Shown piece after piece: positions 1-9,482 of a DNA stretch of 64,000 nucleotides; position 1 is the stretch's first letter, and each line of letters begins with the position of its first letter. The position numbers were made by a program, and so were the translations under genes. The stretch is taken from positions 1 to 64,000 of the forward strand of contig JAFOVD010000006.1 of assembly GCA_017392525.1 (NCBI GenBank), written 5' to 3'. The notes below the pieces were generated by a model. The model searched no databases and was not told where the DNA came from. It worked only from the letters and a program-made list of their open reading frames with translations. The stretch is from Lachnospiraceae bacterium. Its GTDB lineage: Bacteria > Bacillota > Clostridia > Lachnospirales > Lachnospiraceae.

Positions 1-1100
1 GAACTACTTGTATTGGAACTTGAACTGCTTGCACTGGAAGAACTACTAGAACTTGTCGAACTATCCGTACTTGTTGTATCTTCCTCAGAGAGTTCCAGTA
101 CAATCTCTGCCTTTACAGAATTGACATACAATGTCTTATTCCATGACTCATATCCTTCCGCCACAACCTGTAGTGTATGCTTTCCATAAGTAACCTGGCG
201 AACCTCTCCCACTGCCATCTGCGAACCATCCAGATAGATATTGGCACCCTCAACAGCAGTTGAAAAGGACAATTCACAATACTGCGGTCCTTCACCCTTT
301 AAGTCCTCCATATTAACTACCGTCTCAACATTTCTAGTAACTGTGTACTCTGCCGAACCGCCCCAGCCATCATTTGCTGCTGTGACGGTATACGTTCCTT
401 CCGGAACTTCGATCACCAGTCCATCAGATACCCTAGTGAAAATCCTGCTGCCAATCTGTATCATGCTACCGTCAAATACTTCTGTATTCATGAGCTTGAT
501 CGTTCCACATCCTGTAGTTATCACCACACTTAGTATTGTGTTATCCACTCCAACTACCCGTAGCGTATCACCTGCACCTATACTATCCAATGCAGATACC
601 TCATCTTCTGCGAATGCTACTGTCTTATCCGTCAATTTATAGTTATCATTGCCTATTGTCATCAAATTTTGGGAGCGGTCAATAGAATAATTCGTCACAT
701 CCTCATATGTCCATGTCGAATCCGACATTTTAACAGCCGTCAAAGCACCTGAATCAGCCCTATCACTTATCACAACTGGAGTTCCCACAGTAAAATTAGT
801 CCACGCAGAAGAATTTCCATAGGAATCCTGAAACTTTGTCAAAAGATTATATGGATATCGAAAAATGTTACCAGTCTTAGTTGAGAACAACGTCAGCGTT
901 TCTTCCTGCGTATCCATTCCTTCAATAATATAGATAATCTGATCCTCTGTATTACCATCCTCTGATTCTGCCTCATTATCGACAATCGTATTTTCTCCGC
1001 CCACAACTAGTTTTCCCTCTGTCTTACCACAAGCAACGAGAAAAAGCAGTACAAACAGTAGCAAAAAGCCTATGGTCAGCTTCTTTTCACTCATTTTCAT
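1..1100 (-). CDS. PEGA-domain lipoprotein, C-terminus cut by window edge
   Basis: The reading frame is open from the ATG at 1100 to the left edge, so the C-terminus is missing. It begins with a lipoprotein signal (basic start, hydrophobic stretch, lipobox LVAC at about residues 21-24), so it is probably anchored outside the membrane. Around residues 250-330 lies a PEGA-like repeat (FSTAVEGANIYLDGSQM, then YGKHTLQVVAEGY), a surface beta-domain family. The visible end is a serine-rich linker (SSSSSSASSSSS), typical of a wall-spanning spacer. Its ATG overlaps the cca stop by 4 nt (ATGA) and has an AGGAGAG ribosome site inside cca, so it is translationally coupled. The function is unknown. Confidence 0.8.
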   Translation of the reverse strand, partial: MKMSEKKLTIGFLLLFVLLFLVACGKTEGKLVVGGENTIVDNEAESEDGNTEDQIIYIIEGMDTQEETLTLFSTKTGNIFRYPYNLLTKFQDSYGNSSAWTNFTVGTPVVISDRADSGALTAVKMSDSTWTYEDVTNYSIDRSQNLMTIGNDNYKLTDKTVAFAEDEVSALDSIGAGDTLRVVGVDNTILSVVITTGCGTIKLMNTEVFDGSMIQIGSRIFTRVSDGLVIEVPEGTYTVTAANDGWGGSAEYTVTRNVETVVNMEDLKGEGPQYCELSFSTAVEGANIYLDGSQMAVGEVRQVTYGKHTLQVVAEGYESWNKTLYVNSVKAEIVLELSEEDTTSTDSSTSSSSSSSASSSSSNTSS

Positions 1101-2428
1101 AACATTTCTCTCCTAACCAAAGCACTTAACCTTTCCTTGGTATTATCCTCCGGATTATCTAATACATGCGCAAGTAATCTCTTTAAAACTTCTCCCATCA
1201 TTGGCCCATGTTCTACGCCCAGTTCCATCAAATCTTTGCCATTAACTGCCAATTCACGGATTGTTAACGGGCTCTGTTTTTCAATAATATCTTGGTATAT
1301 TTCCTGAAATTTATCAATCGCTTCCAGCTTCTCTTTCCGCATATATTCACTTTGACCAAGCGTATCTGCTCTTTTTAATTCAAACAATCCCGGAAATGCA
1401 TCCGTTCCTATTTCCGATACAGCCCAACGAATCGCACGTTCTTCAAGTTCCGGTCTCTCATCATGATATCTGACAAATATCTGTACTCGCTTCATCGTAT
1501 CATTATCAAACTTTAATCTACGTAAGATTTCTCGCGCCATTTCTTTACCACGTACCGGGTGCCCTTCAAAATGATCCACTCCATTTTTATCCGTCACCTT
1601 GCAAATCGGTTTGGCAATATCATGAAGAAGAGCTGATAATCGAAGAACTTTATCCATAGAAACTTCCTGTAACACACGTATACTATGCTCTCCTACTGTA
1701 TACGCATGATGTCTTGTATTCTGCTCCGTCACCATACAAACATCCCACTCCGGTAAAAAGACCTTTGTCAAACCAAGTTCATATAAATCGCGCATCCTCT
1801 CCGGATGATCCGATACAAGCAGTTTTACAAGTTCCACCTGAATACGTTCCGCACTTACTTTTTTTAGTGTCGGCGCCAATTCTTGCACAGCCGCACGTGT
1901 CTTCTCATCTATCTCAAATCCAAGCTGTGCAGCAAAACGAACTGCTCTCATCATACGAAGAGCATCCTCTGTAAATCGCTTTTTAGGGTCACCTACGCAC
2001 CGTATAATTCCACGGTCCAAATCGCCGATTCCATCAAACTCATCTACTAAACCATGACTATCGTTATACGCCATCGCATTGATTGTAAAATCTCTTCGCT
2101 TCAAATCCTCTAATAGGCTTGGCGTAAAAAGAACCTCTTTTGGGTGTCTTCCATCTTCATATTCTCCATCAATTCGATATGTCGTCACTTCATATCCAAC
2201 ATGATGTAATAAAACGGTTACCGTTCCATGTATAATCCCTGTATCTATCGTGCATTTAAATAGACTCTTTACCTGTTCCGGTTTTGCAGAAGTTGTAATA
2301 TCCCAATCTGCAGGAACCTTGCCCAGGATACTGTCACGCACGCATCCGCCTACAGCATATGCCTCATAACCATGTTCCTCCAAGGTCTCTATTATCATCT
2401 TTACATCTTCTGGTAACTGTATCTTCAT
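1097..2428 (-). CDS. cca: CCA tRNA nucleotidyltransferase
   Basis: Adds or repairs the 3' CCA end of tRNA. About 443 residues. The nucleotidyltransferase head is intact: GGCVRD near residue 27 and the metal-binding DWD at 41-43. It is followed by the tRNA-binding helical region (RRDFTINAMAY, RFTEDALRMMRAVRFAAQLGF). An HD domain follows (SALLHDIAKP near residue 270), as in many Firmicutes versions. I chose the ATG at 2428 because GGAG lies just upstream and the conserved part starts there; an upstream in-frame ATG at 2494 would add 22 unconserved residues. It overlaps the end of the pseudouridine synthase gene by 65 bp. Confidence 0.93.
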   Translation of the reverse strand: MKIQLPEDVKMIIETLEEHGYEAYAVGGCVRDSILGKVPADWDITTSAKPEQVKSLFKCTIDTGIIHGTVTVLLHHVGYEVTTYRIDGEYEDGRHPKEVLFTPSLLEDLKRRDFTINAMAYNDSHGLVDEFDGIGDLDRGIIRCVGDPKKRFTEDALRMMRAVRFAAQLGFEIDEKTRAAVQELAPTLKKVSAERIQVELVKLLVSDHPERMRDLYELGLTKVFLPEWDVCMVTEQNTRHHAYTVGEHSIRVLQEVSMDKVLRLSALLHDIAKPICKVTDKNGVDHFEGHPVRGKEMAREILRRLKFDNDTMKRVQIFVRYHDERPELEERAIRWAVSEIGTDAFPGLFELKRADTLGQSEYMRKEKLEAIDKFQEIYQDIIEKQSPLTIRELAVNGKDLMELGVEHGPMMGEVLKRLLAHVLDNPEDNTKERLSALVRREML

Positions 2429-3101
2429 TAAATTCTCCGTTTCCTTGAATAGCTTTAAATTCTTGGAATTTTTCACCTTTTGGCAAAATGGCATACTCTA
2501 TCCTCTTGCCGGTCCGTGGATGTGTAAATCCCAGCTTATAAGAAGCCAGACACAATCCACGATTCTCATCTCCTCCGTATTTACGGTCTCCCAATATCGG
2601 CGCATCCTGATTTGCCAACTGACACCGAATCTGGTGGAAACGTCCCGTTTCCAACGCAATTTCAAGTAGTCGCATCTGATTCTTGGTTTCTATTTCTTTA
2701 TAGCGCAATCTCGCTAACTTACTCTGCCGGTCGGCCTCTGTCACAACTTTGGCCATTTGATTTTTCATATCCTTTACCAGATAATCCTCCAGCACTCCCT
2801 CCGGGCACAATTCTTCTGATGTTACTATGCACAGATAATGTTTCTCTATGGTATGTGCTTGCACCTGGTTGGACAGATTTGCCGCTGCCTTTTTATTTTT
2901 CGCAAATACCACCAATCCCTCTACCGGCTGGTCCAATCGATGAATCACACCGATGTAGGAATCCTGACCCTGAGACGCGCGAACATTTCTCAGATAACTT
3001 ACCATATCCGGCCGGGTAACGGATGCAGTCTGCGTTGCCATTCCAACCGGTTTATAGCATATATAAAAATCTTGATCTTCGTATATTATTTCCGGATTCA
3101 T
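2364..3101 (-). CDS. RluA-family pseudouridine synthase
   Basis: 245 residues of the RluA/RluD catalytic fold. HRLDQPVEGLVVFAK around residues 54-68 carries the catalytic aspartate (D57) in the family motif HRLD. GRFHQIRCQLA and PILGDRKYGG are the later conserved blocks. There is no N-terminal S4 domain, so it resembles the short RluA-like enzymes rather than RluB or RluD. The RNA target cannot be assigned from sequence. The usual SG after HRLDxx is EG here. The gene is followed by an overlapping cca. Confidence 0.88.
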   Translation of the reverse strand: MNPEIIYEDQDFYICYKPVGMATQTASVTRPDMVSYLRNVRASQGQDSYIGVIHRLDQPVEGLVVFAKNKKAAANLSNQVQAHTIEKHYLCIVTSEELCPEGVLEDYLVKDMKNQMAKVVTEADRQSKLARLRYKEIETKNQMRLLEIALETGRFHQIRCQLANQDAPILGDRKYGGDENRGLCLASYKLGFTHPRTGKRIEYAILPKGEKFQEFKAIQGNGEFNEDTVTRRCKDDNRDLGGTWL

Positions 3102-3136
3102 ATCTGCTCCTTAAGAATTCTTTGTTTCTTTAGCAC

Positions 3137-4234
3137 CTATACTTTAACATATCTATGGGCCTGTGTGTTATTCTCAAACATCCTGCGTGAAACAGAAATT
3201 GCTGTCTCAGAAGTATATTCCCTGGATTTCAACTCTTCATATTCACGTTTTTCTTGCTCCGTTAAACTATTATGTAATTCACCTATCACAAAATGATTCA
3301 GACGATTACAATACTCCATCAATTCAGAAAAATCTGTTATATAGTCTAAAAGGCACTTGTTCCCGTCCTTCTTTTCCAGCCCTGCAATCGCAATAACTTC
3401 CATACAAAGATGTAACTCACCTGTAATATCAGAGGCTTCCATCATAATGTCCGGTCGCTTACTTCGACATTCCAGGAAATACTGCTTTGCGCCTTCCAAA
3501 TCTCCTGAGGCAAAGAACTTTGCCAGATTAGACTTAATCTCTGTAATCTCCGCCTTTTCTGCAATCATGCCAACCTTGCACTGCTTGACTTTTAATTCCC
3601 GTGCCGTCACATAAACATACCATAAAAACTCGGAAATAAAACCAAAGATTCTTCTATGGTAGCTGTCCGGTTCATCAATTTCTATAGATCTTTCCAACTC
3701 AAAAAGGATCGCAAACAACCAATTACAGTAATCATCATACAGGCTCTTTTTTGCAATCATCATATTCCCAAAGTATGTATGCTTTTCATGCACCAGTCTT
3801 TCATAAACCGGATAATCCTGAGGCACAACCCGACGTAAAACACGTTCCAGTTCCTTTAGATAGTATATTTTGTGATTCTCTCCAAATCCTTCATAATAAC
3901 TATAATTCAGATCCAATCGCTTTGTTGTAATTGCATCAAACTTCTCCAATGCTTCCGCTATCTCTGTATCACTTAATAATTCTCCATTATCATTTAACAG
4001 ATATCTTCTGTAATGGCAGGTTCCGACAATATCGGACTGATAATCATTTTTCCAAATCCAATAGAGGCCTGTCAGTTCACTGTAATACTCATTGGCATAG
4101 GAAATCTGATCTCCACTGTCATCGCCCAGATATCCCAAATCCTCCGATAATTCTCTACCCACCTGAATCGGAATATACATTGGATCCGGCGGTGGATTAA
4201 ACTTCTTATGTGTACAAACATATATCTTCGTCAT
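3137..4234 (-). CDS. DUF4422 domain protein, probable glycosyltransferase-like
   Basis: About 365 residues. The first 240 match the DUF4422 pattern: IYVCTHKKF start, the block GDDSGDQISYANEYYSELTGLYWIWKN, and GTCHYRRYL, then EKHTYFGNMMIAKK. The family is often found with polysaccharide genes and is thought to be glycosyltransferase-like; that role is inference. The last 120 residues form a helical extension with no match I know. I use the ATG at 4234 (AAGGG upstream) rather than the one at 4264, which has no ribosome site and begins inside the terminator of the preceding gene. Confidence 0.8.
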   Translation of the reverse strand: MTKIYVCTHKKFNPPPDPMYIPIQVGRELSEDLGYLGDDSGDQISYANEYYSELTGLYWIWKNDYQSDIVGTCHYRRYLLNDNGELLSDTEIAEALEKFDAITTKRLDLNYSYYEGFGENHKIYYLKELERVLRRVVPQDYPVYERLVHEKHTYFGNMMIAKKSLYDDYCNWLFAILFELERSIEIDEPDSYHRRIFGFISEFLWYVYVTARELKVKQCKVGMIAEKAEITEIKSNLAKFFASGDLEGAKQYFLECRSKRPDIMMEASDITGELHLCMEVIAIAGLEKKDGNKCLLDYITDFSELMEYCNRLNHFVIGELHNSLTEQEKREYEELKSREYTSETAISVSRRMFENNTQAHRYVKV

Positions 4235-4269
4235 CCGGTTGCCCTTCTCTTCCTTCATTATCATAGAAA

Positions 4270-4296
4270 CGGGGGAATCCTCTTGGAACTCCCCCG
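4270..4296 (-). terminator. Terminator hairpin after the response regulator
   Basis: CGGGGGA pairs with TCCCCCG around a short imperfect middle, just past the stop of the response regulator. The T tract is weak (TTTC), so read-through into the DUF4422 gene is possible. Confidence 0.6.
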
Positions 4297-4309
4297 CCTA
4301 AAATCATCC

Positions 4310-5002
4310 TTATACTTTGAATCGATATCCTACACCCCAGATTGTTTCTATAAACTGCGGACTGGATGTATCCATTTCAATCTTCTCGCGAATCTTTTTA
4401 ATATGAACCGTTACGGTTGCAATATCTCCAATAGAATCCATATTCCAAATATGTTTAAATAGCTCCTCCTTGGAGAAAACATGATTCGGATGTTCTGCAA
4501 GAAATGTCAACAGTTCAAACTCCTTGGTTGTCAGCTGTTTTTCTTCCCCATGTACCCATACACGACGAGCTGTCTTATCAATACGAAGTCCCCGGATGTT
4601 AATAATATCGTTTTCTTCAATATGCTTTGATCCTACCAATCGCTCATAGCGTGCCAGGTGTGCCTTAACTCTTGCCACCAGCTCGCTTGGTGAAAATGGC
4701 TTCGTAATATAATCATCCGCACCCAATCCAAGTCCTCGAATCTTATCGATGTCTTCCTTCTTAGCAGAAACCATTAGGATTGGTGTATCCTTGATTTCAC
4801 GGATACGCTTACAGATTTCAAACCCATCCATCCCCGGAAGCATCAGATCGAGAATAAACAAATCAAAGTCCTCTGAAAGCGCTCTGTCCAGTCCCGCTTG
4901 TCCTTCGTTTTCAACAGCAACTTCGAAATCACTAAGTTCCAGATAGTCCTTCTGAAGATCAGAGATCGCTTCATCATCTTCAACAATTAAAATTTTACTC
5001 AT
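4310..5002 (-). CDS. OmpR/PhoB-type response regulator
   Basis: 230 residues. The receiver domain (1-120) has the acidic pair D9-D10, phospho-acceptor D52 in LDLMLPGMDG, and K101 in TKPF. The winged-helix DNA-binding domain (about 130-230) has the usual LTTKEFELLTFLAEHPNHVFSKEEL and the closing GVGYRF block. Its start overlaps the upstream kinase by 8 nt, so the two are cotranscribed and coupled. Targets are unknown; the family usually acts as a transcription activator or repressor of envelope genes. Confidence 0.93.
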   Translation of the reverse strand: MSKILIVEDDEAISDLQKDYLELSDFEVAVENEGQAGLDRALSEDFDLFILDLMLPGMDGFEICKRIREIKDTPILMVSAKKEDIDKIRGLGLGADDYITKPFSPSELVARVKAHLARYERLVGSKHIEENDIINIRGLRIDKTARRVWVHGEEKQLTTKEFELLTFLAEHPNHVFSKEELFKHIWNMDSIGDIATVTVHIKKIREKIEMDTSSPQFIETIWGVGYRFKV

Positions 5003-6476
5003 TGCTCGTTCCCTCCTGATATTTTCTAATTACAAAGTACATACAGGTTCCCATATGTTCCTTGCTCGTGGCCCATATATTCCCCCCGTGGTCTTCCACA
5101 ATTTTCTTTACTATGCTTAAACCGATTCCGGAACCACCTGTCTTCGAGTTTCTCGAAGCATCCGCCCGAAACATCCGGTCAAAGATATATGGTAAATCTT
5201 TGGCTGCAATTCCCATTCCGTTATCCTCTAACTCAATCTGAACAAAATCACCGACATCTTTCATCCGCAACTGGATTCGAAGTGGTTCATTGCCCTGATA
5301 CTTCACTGAATTACCAACGATATTGTGAATCACCCGTTCTAACTGTTCCGGATCACCGATAATCTCCACATCCGGTTCCACATAACTGTAATAATTAAAT
5401 GATACCTGCTGATTCTCCAGATCAATTCCAATCTCCTCCGCGCAATCTCTAAAATACTGATTTGCATTCAAACGCTGGAAATTATACGGTATCCTGTTTG
5501 TATCTATTTTACTATAAAGCGATAATTCATTAATCAATGAATTCATCTCATTTGCCTTATTGCAAATTGTTCGTAAATACGCTTCCTTCTTCTCCGGAGT
5601 AGAAGCCACTCCATCTAAAATCCCCTCTGCATATCCTTTAACTGCTGTAATCGGCGTTTTGAGGTCATGAGCAATATTGGAAATTAGTGCTTTCTGCTCC
5701 TGCTCATTATCAATCTTCTCCAATGCATCCGCCTGCAGGCGCTTACGCATTTCCTCAAGTGCCCTCGCCAATTCTGAAATCTCATTATTGCCATGAAATT
5801 CTATCGGCCGATCCAGGGTTCCCTCTCGAATCTCTTCCGTACAACGCACCAGATACCGAAGCTGCGGAACCACCCCTTGATAAGTCCATCCTATCAAAAT
5901 TATAGCGGTCAGGACCAGTATAATAATTATTGAAATACCAAGATCCAGCGCGAGTTTCTTGACCTCCGGCAAAACCCTGTCTGATGTAGTTACCAGAAAT
6001 AATGTTAGTTCCCTTCCATCACTGGTAAAATCCAACTGCCTCAGCACCGCCGTCGATGTATCACTAAGATATACAATGACATTGACATCAGAACCATTCT
6101 GTCCATACCTTGGCAAATCCTCCGCTGTAAGCACATCACCTTCACTTCCGTCAAAGATAATCTCTTCGCCTTCCCGAATCAGAATAAAACAGTTATTGCT
6201 ATTCGCCTTTTCATTTAATTTTTTTAGATTACCAGCATCTAAAAGATCTTCTCCATCTTCTATCCACACTTTTGCCTGCTCTACTTCCGTAGATATGTAA
6301 TAATTCAGAAGTGGCATAGAATTCGTGAAATATTCGTAATTGCCATTGATGGAATACATACTACCCATTTGATTCATCTGGATAACCCGAAATGATCCAA
6401 GAAGTACATATCCCAATATTATCGGCACAAATAATATCAGACAGAAGCTGATAATTAATCGCGTCTTAAGTTTCAT
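4995..6476 (-). CDS. Membrane sensor histidine kinase
   Basis: 493 residues. TM1 at about 7-27, an extracytoplasmic sensor of about 145 residues, TM2 at about 178-198, HAMP to about 250, then HisKA with phospho-accepting H270 in SNIAHDLKTP. The ATPase domain shows the N box (HNIVGNSVKY), DNGMGI and GGSGIGLSIV. It is the partner of the overlapping response regulator. The ligand is unknown. It lies first in the operon, an order opposite to the common regulator-kinase order. Confidence 0.93.
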   Translation of the reverse strand: MKLKTRLIISFCLILFVPIILGYVLLGSFRVIQMNQMGSMYSINGNYEYFTNSMPLLNYYISTEVEQAKVWIEDGEDLLDAGNLKKLNEKANSNNCFILIREGEEIIFDGSEGDVLTAEDLPRYGQNGSDVNVIVYLSDTSTAVLRQLDFTSDGRELTLFLVTTSDRVLPEVKKLALDLGISIIIILVLTAIILIGWTYQGVVPQLRYLVRCTEEIREGTLDRPIEFHGNNEISELARALEEMRKRLQADALEKIDNEQEQKALISNIAHDLKTPITAVKGYAEGILDGVASTPEKKEAYLRTICNKANEMNSLINELSLYSKIDTNRIPYNFQRLNANQYFRDCAEEIGIDLENQQVSFNYYSYVEPDVEIIGDPEQLERVIHNIVGNSVKYQGNEPLRIQLRMKDVGDFVQIELEDNGMGIAAKDLPYIFDRMFRADASRNSKTGGSGIGLSIVKKIVEDHGGNIWATSKEHMGTCMYFVIRKYQEGTSNE

Positions 6477-6510
6477 AATCCTCTCCTGTTTTTACTCCCC
6501 AAAGCAAATA

Positions 6511-6541
6511 AGCCGTAGACACAATTTTTGTGTCTACGGCT
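6511..6541 (-). terminator. metK terminator
   Basis: A perfect 14-bp stem (AGCCGTAGACACAA and its complement) with a 3-nt loop lies between the metK stop and the kinase gene. The T tract on the minus strand is short. Confidence 0.75.
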
Positions 6542-6564
6542 TTATTATACCATAGTTAAAAGAT

Positions 6565-7746
6565 TTACAAATACTTCTTCAAATCTTCTACTTTATTTAA
6601 AGCTTCCCATGGTAAATCCAAATCATTACGTCCAAAATGACCATATGCAGCTGTTCCTGAATAGATAGGACGACGAAGGTCGAGCATCTTTATGATACCT
6701 GCCGGACGAAGATCAAAGTTCTCACGTACAATCTCCACAAGCTTCTCTTCTGAAAGCTTACCTGTTCCAAATGTATCCACACGTACAGATGTTGGCTGAG
6801 CCACACCAATTGCATAAGATAACTGGATTTCACACTTATCAGCAAGACCTGCCGCTACAATATTCTTAGCCACATAACGTGCTGCGTATGCTGCAGAACG
6901 ATCCACCTTAGTACAATCCTTACCTGAGAAAGCTCCACCACCGTGACGAGCCATACCGCCATATGTATCAACGATAATCTTTCGTCCTGTAAGACCTGCA
7001 TCACCATGAGGACCACCAATTACGAAACGACCTGTTGGGTTAATAAAGAACTTTGTATTAGCATCTACTAATTCCTTTGGAAGAATTGGATCAAATACAT
7101 ACTTCTTGATATCTTCATGAATCTGCTCCTGTGTCACATCTTCATCATGCTGTGTAGAGAGAACAACTGCTTCCAGTCTTACCGGCTTATCATTCTCATC
7201 ATATTCAACAGAAACCTGAGTCTTTCCATCAGGACGAAGGTATGAAAGTGTTCCATCTTTACGAACTTTTGTAAGCTGACGGGCAAGCTTATGTGCTAAA
7301 TCCACCGGATAAGGCATATATTCTTCTGTTTCATTTGTTGCATATCCGAACATCATACCCTGATCTCCGGCACCTGTATCAAGATTGTCAACAAGTGTAC
7401 CTTCCTTAGCTTCAAGAGCCTTATCTACACCCATCGCAATATCTGCTGACTGCTGATCCAGCGCTACCATAACTGCACAGGAATTACCATCTAATCCCTT
7501 TGCTCCATCATCATATCCAATATCAAGAACTGTCTTACGAACAATTGCAGGGATATCCAACTGTGCCTTTGTTGTAATTTCACCAGTTACAAGTACAAAA
7601 CCTGTACAAGCAGCCGCCTCACAAGCAACACGGCTCATAGGGTCCTGCGCCATACATGCATCCAGAATTGCATCAGAAACAGCATCACAGACTTTGTCAG
7701 GATGTCCTTCTGTTACAGATTCGGAAGTAAATAATTTCTTTTCCAT
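6565..7746 (-). CDS. metK: S-adenosylmethionine synthetase
   Basis: Makes S-adenosylmethionine from methionine and ATP in the cytoplasm. 393 residues, normal length. Visible signatures: [16 protein letters not shown] at the start, [12 protein letters not shown] near residue 125, and the glycine-rich [19 protein letters not shown] near 268. It is a single-gene transcript controlled by the SAM-I riboswitch upstream, so product SAM should shut it off. Promoter, riboswitch, terminator and gene are all present in order. Confidence 0.98.
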   Translation of the reverse strand: MEKKLFTSESVTEGHPDKVCDAVSDAILDACMAQDPMSRVACEAAACTGFVLVTGEITTKAQLDIPAIVRKTVLDIGYDDGAKGLDGNSCAVMVALDQQSADIAMGVDKALEAKEGTLVDNLDTGAGDQGMMFGYATNETEEYMPYPVDLAHKLARQLTKVRKDGTLSYLRPDGKTQVSVEYDENDKPVRLEAVVLSTQHDEDVTQEQIHEDIKKYVFDPILPKELVDANTKFFINPTGRFVIGGPHGDAGLTGRKIIVDTYGGMARHGGGAFSGKDCTKVDRSAAYAARYVAKNIVAAGLADKCEIQLSYAIGVAQPTSVRVDTFGTGKLSEEKLVEIVRENFDLRPAGIIKMLDLRRPIYSGTAAYGHFGRNDLDLPWEALNKVEDLKKYL

Positions 7747-7768
7747 AATATTAACTCCTTTTTAAACA

Positions 7769-7798
7769 TAAAAAAATCCGCATTGGAACAAGCGGATT
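7769..7798 (-). terminator. Riboswitch expression-platform terminator of metK
   Basis: AATCCGC ... GCGGATT followed by seven T on the minus strand, between the aptamer and metK. The 5' arm (AATCCGCTTGTT) can instead pair with the aptamer's 3' P1 region (AATAAGAGGATT) over 12 positions with one A-G mismatch and one wobble. This is the expected antiterminator, so SAM binding should favour termination. Confidence 0.9.
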
Positions 7799-7823
7799 CA
7801 ATCAAAAAATACATAATCAAATC

Positions 7824-7920
7824 CTCTTATTGTTCGAATTTCGCTCAGGTTGGCACCTTCCTCTGACGGGGTTGCCGTGGTTTCACAGATCCTATGTATC
7901 TCCACCACTCTGAATAAGAG
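7824..7920 (-). promoter_or_regulatory. SAM-I (S-box) riboswitch aptamer
   Basis: The minus strand carries the S-box landmarks in order: the P1 strand CTCTTATT with CAGAGTGGTGGAG, then AACCACGGCAACC, then GGAAGGTGCCAACCTGAGCG, and the closing P1 strand AATAAGAG. The P1 arms (7913-7920 and 7824-7831) are perfectly complementary. It lies 78 bp ahead of the metK start with a terminator between, so it acts by SAM-dependent transcription termination. Confidence 0.97.
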
Positions 7921-7959
7921 AACGATCCATATGGAATTTTTAAACTTATTTGCTTTAAA

Positions 7960-7988
7960 AGCATACATCGCAAGTCACTTTCTGTCAA
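7960..7988 (-). promoter_or_regulatory. metK promoter
   Basis: TTGACA (7983-7988), 17 nt, TATGCT (7960-7965) on the minus strand. It places the start a few tens of bases ahead of the riboswitch. Confidence 0.75.
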
Positions 7989-8070
7989 TGTTTAAAATCT
8001 ATACATTTCATAAACAATGTATAAAGCCCTAAAAAGCTCAATTTCCCACACCCCCATAGCAAGAATATCA

Positions 8071-8099
8071 TTGTCATTCATTTCACGTACATTTATAAT
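8071..8099 (+). promoter_or_regulatory. Promoter of the HD-GYP gene
   Basis: TTGTCA (8071-8076), 17 nt, TATAAT (8094-8099). This is near-consensus housekeeping spacing. The 408-bp gap between metK and the HD-GYP gene is accounted for by this promoter, the metK promoter and the riboswitch; nothing else is evident in it. Confidence 0.75.
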
Positions 8100-8154
8100 A
8101 AATTACAAAGATATATTCTATTTAACTATAAATGTATTGAGGGAAATTATTACT

Positions 8155-9429
8155 ATGAGGAAGAGTTTAAAGATAACGGATTTAAAATCCGGCATGGTTT
8201 TAGCTGACACAGTAAAGTCAAAACACGGTCAAACCATAGCCAAGACTGGAACCGTTCTAAACCATTCACTAATATCCAGAATAAAATTCTATAAAATCAA
8301 CGAAGTCGATGTTGAGACCACAATGGAAACTGTAGAATCAGATTCCACAGGTATGCGCCCTGCTCCTATCACTCCGATTTTAGATGAACCGACTCCGCTC
8401 ACCGACATCGACCGGATGGTTGCATCTCTTGGAGTGGAAATCTCCTCTGAAGAGGCGGATTTTCTAAACAGCGGAACCAGCCATATCCCTGAGACTTCTA
8501 ATGCAAATAATCCTAAAAATCCAAATTATCAGAATACAACAGTTCGAGAGATTGTCTCCTACAATCAAAAACTTTTAAACACTGAGGAGTATCATAACTT
8601 TCAGTTGGATTATACAAAGATACTTGAAGAGTTAAAGCAAACATTTCACTGTATTGTGCAGGGTAACTCTAATATCCCCTTCAAGGAAGCTTTACAGGAT
8701 TGTTCTAAACTGTTTTTATCCAAAACTTCTCTCGAATTATTCAGTATGATTTACAATATGCGTTCTATAGAGGACTCCGTATATGCACATTCTCTAAATG
8801 TTGCTCTTATTTCAAGAACCATCGGTCGTTGGCTAAAACTGGGAAGGGAAGATTTGGATACTCTGACACTTGCTGGTCTCTTCCATGACATTGGAAAACT
8901 GGCAGTTCCTGAAGAAATTCTGAATAAAACAGAAGCTCTTACAGAAGAAGAATTTGCTTTGATTCAAACACATCCTCTTGAGGGGAATCGTATGCTTAAG
9001 CGCACCAATGCCGATCCACGGATCTGTCAGGCTGCGCTGCAACATCATGAAAGATTTGACGGAAGCGGCTATCCAAGAAATCTATCTGAAGATGAAATCG
9101 ATGATTTTGCTGCCATTGTTGCTATTGCAGATGTCTACGATGCCATGACAGCATCTCGATCTTATCGTAGAGCCAGATGTGCCTTCCAGGTAATCTATGA
9201 ATTTGAGCAGGAAGGTTTCCATAAGTACAAGACCAAGTATATCCTGACATTTTTAGAACGGATTGCAAACCTATATCAGAATTCACAGGTGATCCTTAAT
9301 GACGGTAGACACGCCAAAGTTGTCTATATCAATAAGGGCGCGCTATCCCGCCCCGTTGTTGAATTGACAGACCACAAGATGCTGGATTTATCGCGTTCAA
9401 GAGATTTGTTTATTTCTGCAATTGTATAA
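8155..9429 (+). CDS. HD-GYP domain cyclic-di-GMP phosphodiesterase
   Basis: About 424 residues with the ATG at 8155 (GAGGG upstream, downstream of the promoter). The first 45 residues (KITDLKSGMVLADTVKSKHG) form the small beta-domain often fused to HD-GYP proteins. Then comes a linker and an HD-GYP domain: FHDIGKL (HD pair near 244-245), THPLEG, and HHERFDGSGYP, which is the GYP signature. So it probably hydrolyses c-di-GMP. No membrane segment or receiver domain is present, so the input signal is unknown. Confidence 0.9.
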   Translation: MRKSLKITDLKSGMVLADTVKSKHGQTIAKTGTVLNHSLISRIKFYKINEVDVETTMETVESDSTGMRPAPITPILDEPTPLTDIDRMVASLGVEISSEEADFLNSGTSHIPETSNANNPKNPNYQNTTVREIVSYNQKLLNTEEYHNFQLDYTKILEELKQTFHCIVQGNSNIPFKEALQDCSKLFLSKTSLELFSMIYNMRSIEDSVYAHSLNVALISRTIGRWLKLGREDLDTLTLAGLFHDIGKLAVPEEILNKTEALTEEEFALIQTHPLEGNRMLKRTNADPRICQAALQHHERFDGSGYPRNLSEDEIDDFAAIVAIADVYDAMTASRSYRRARCAFQVIYEFEQEGFHKYKTKYILTFLERIANLYQNSQVILNDGRHAKVVYINKGALSRPVVELTDHKMLDLSRSRDLFISAIV

Positions 9430-9434
9430 AACAA

Positions 9435-9466
9435 AGGCGTTACAGCTCTTGCTGTAACGCCTTTTT
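9435..9466. terminator. Bidirectional terminator between HD-GYP gene and murA
   Basis: A 12-bp perfect stem (AGGCGTTACAGC) with a 4-nt TCTT loop and T runs on both strands, between convergent genes. Confidence 0.9.
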
Positions 9467-9482
9467 CATCTAAACACAGTAT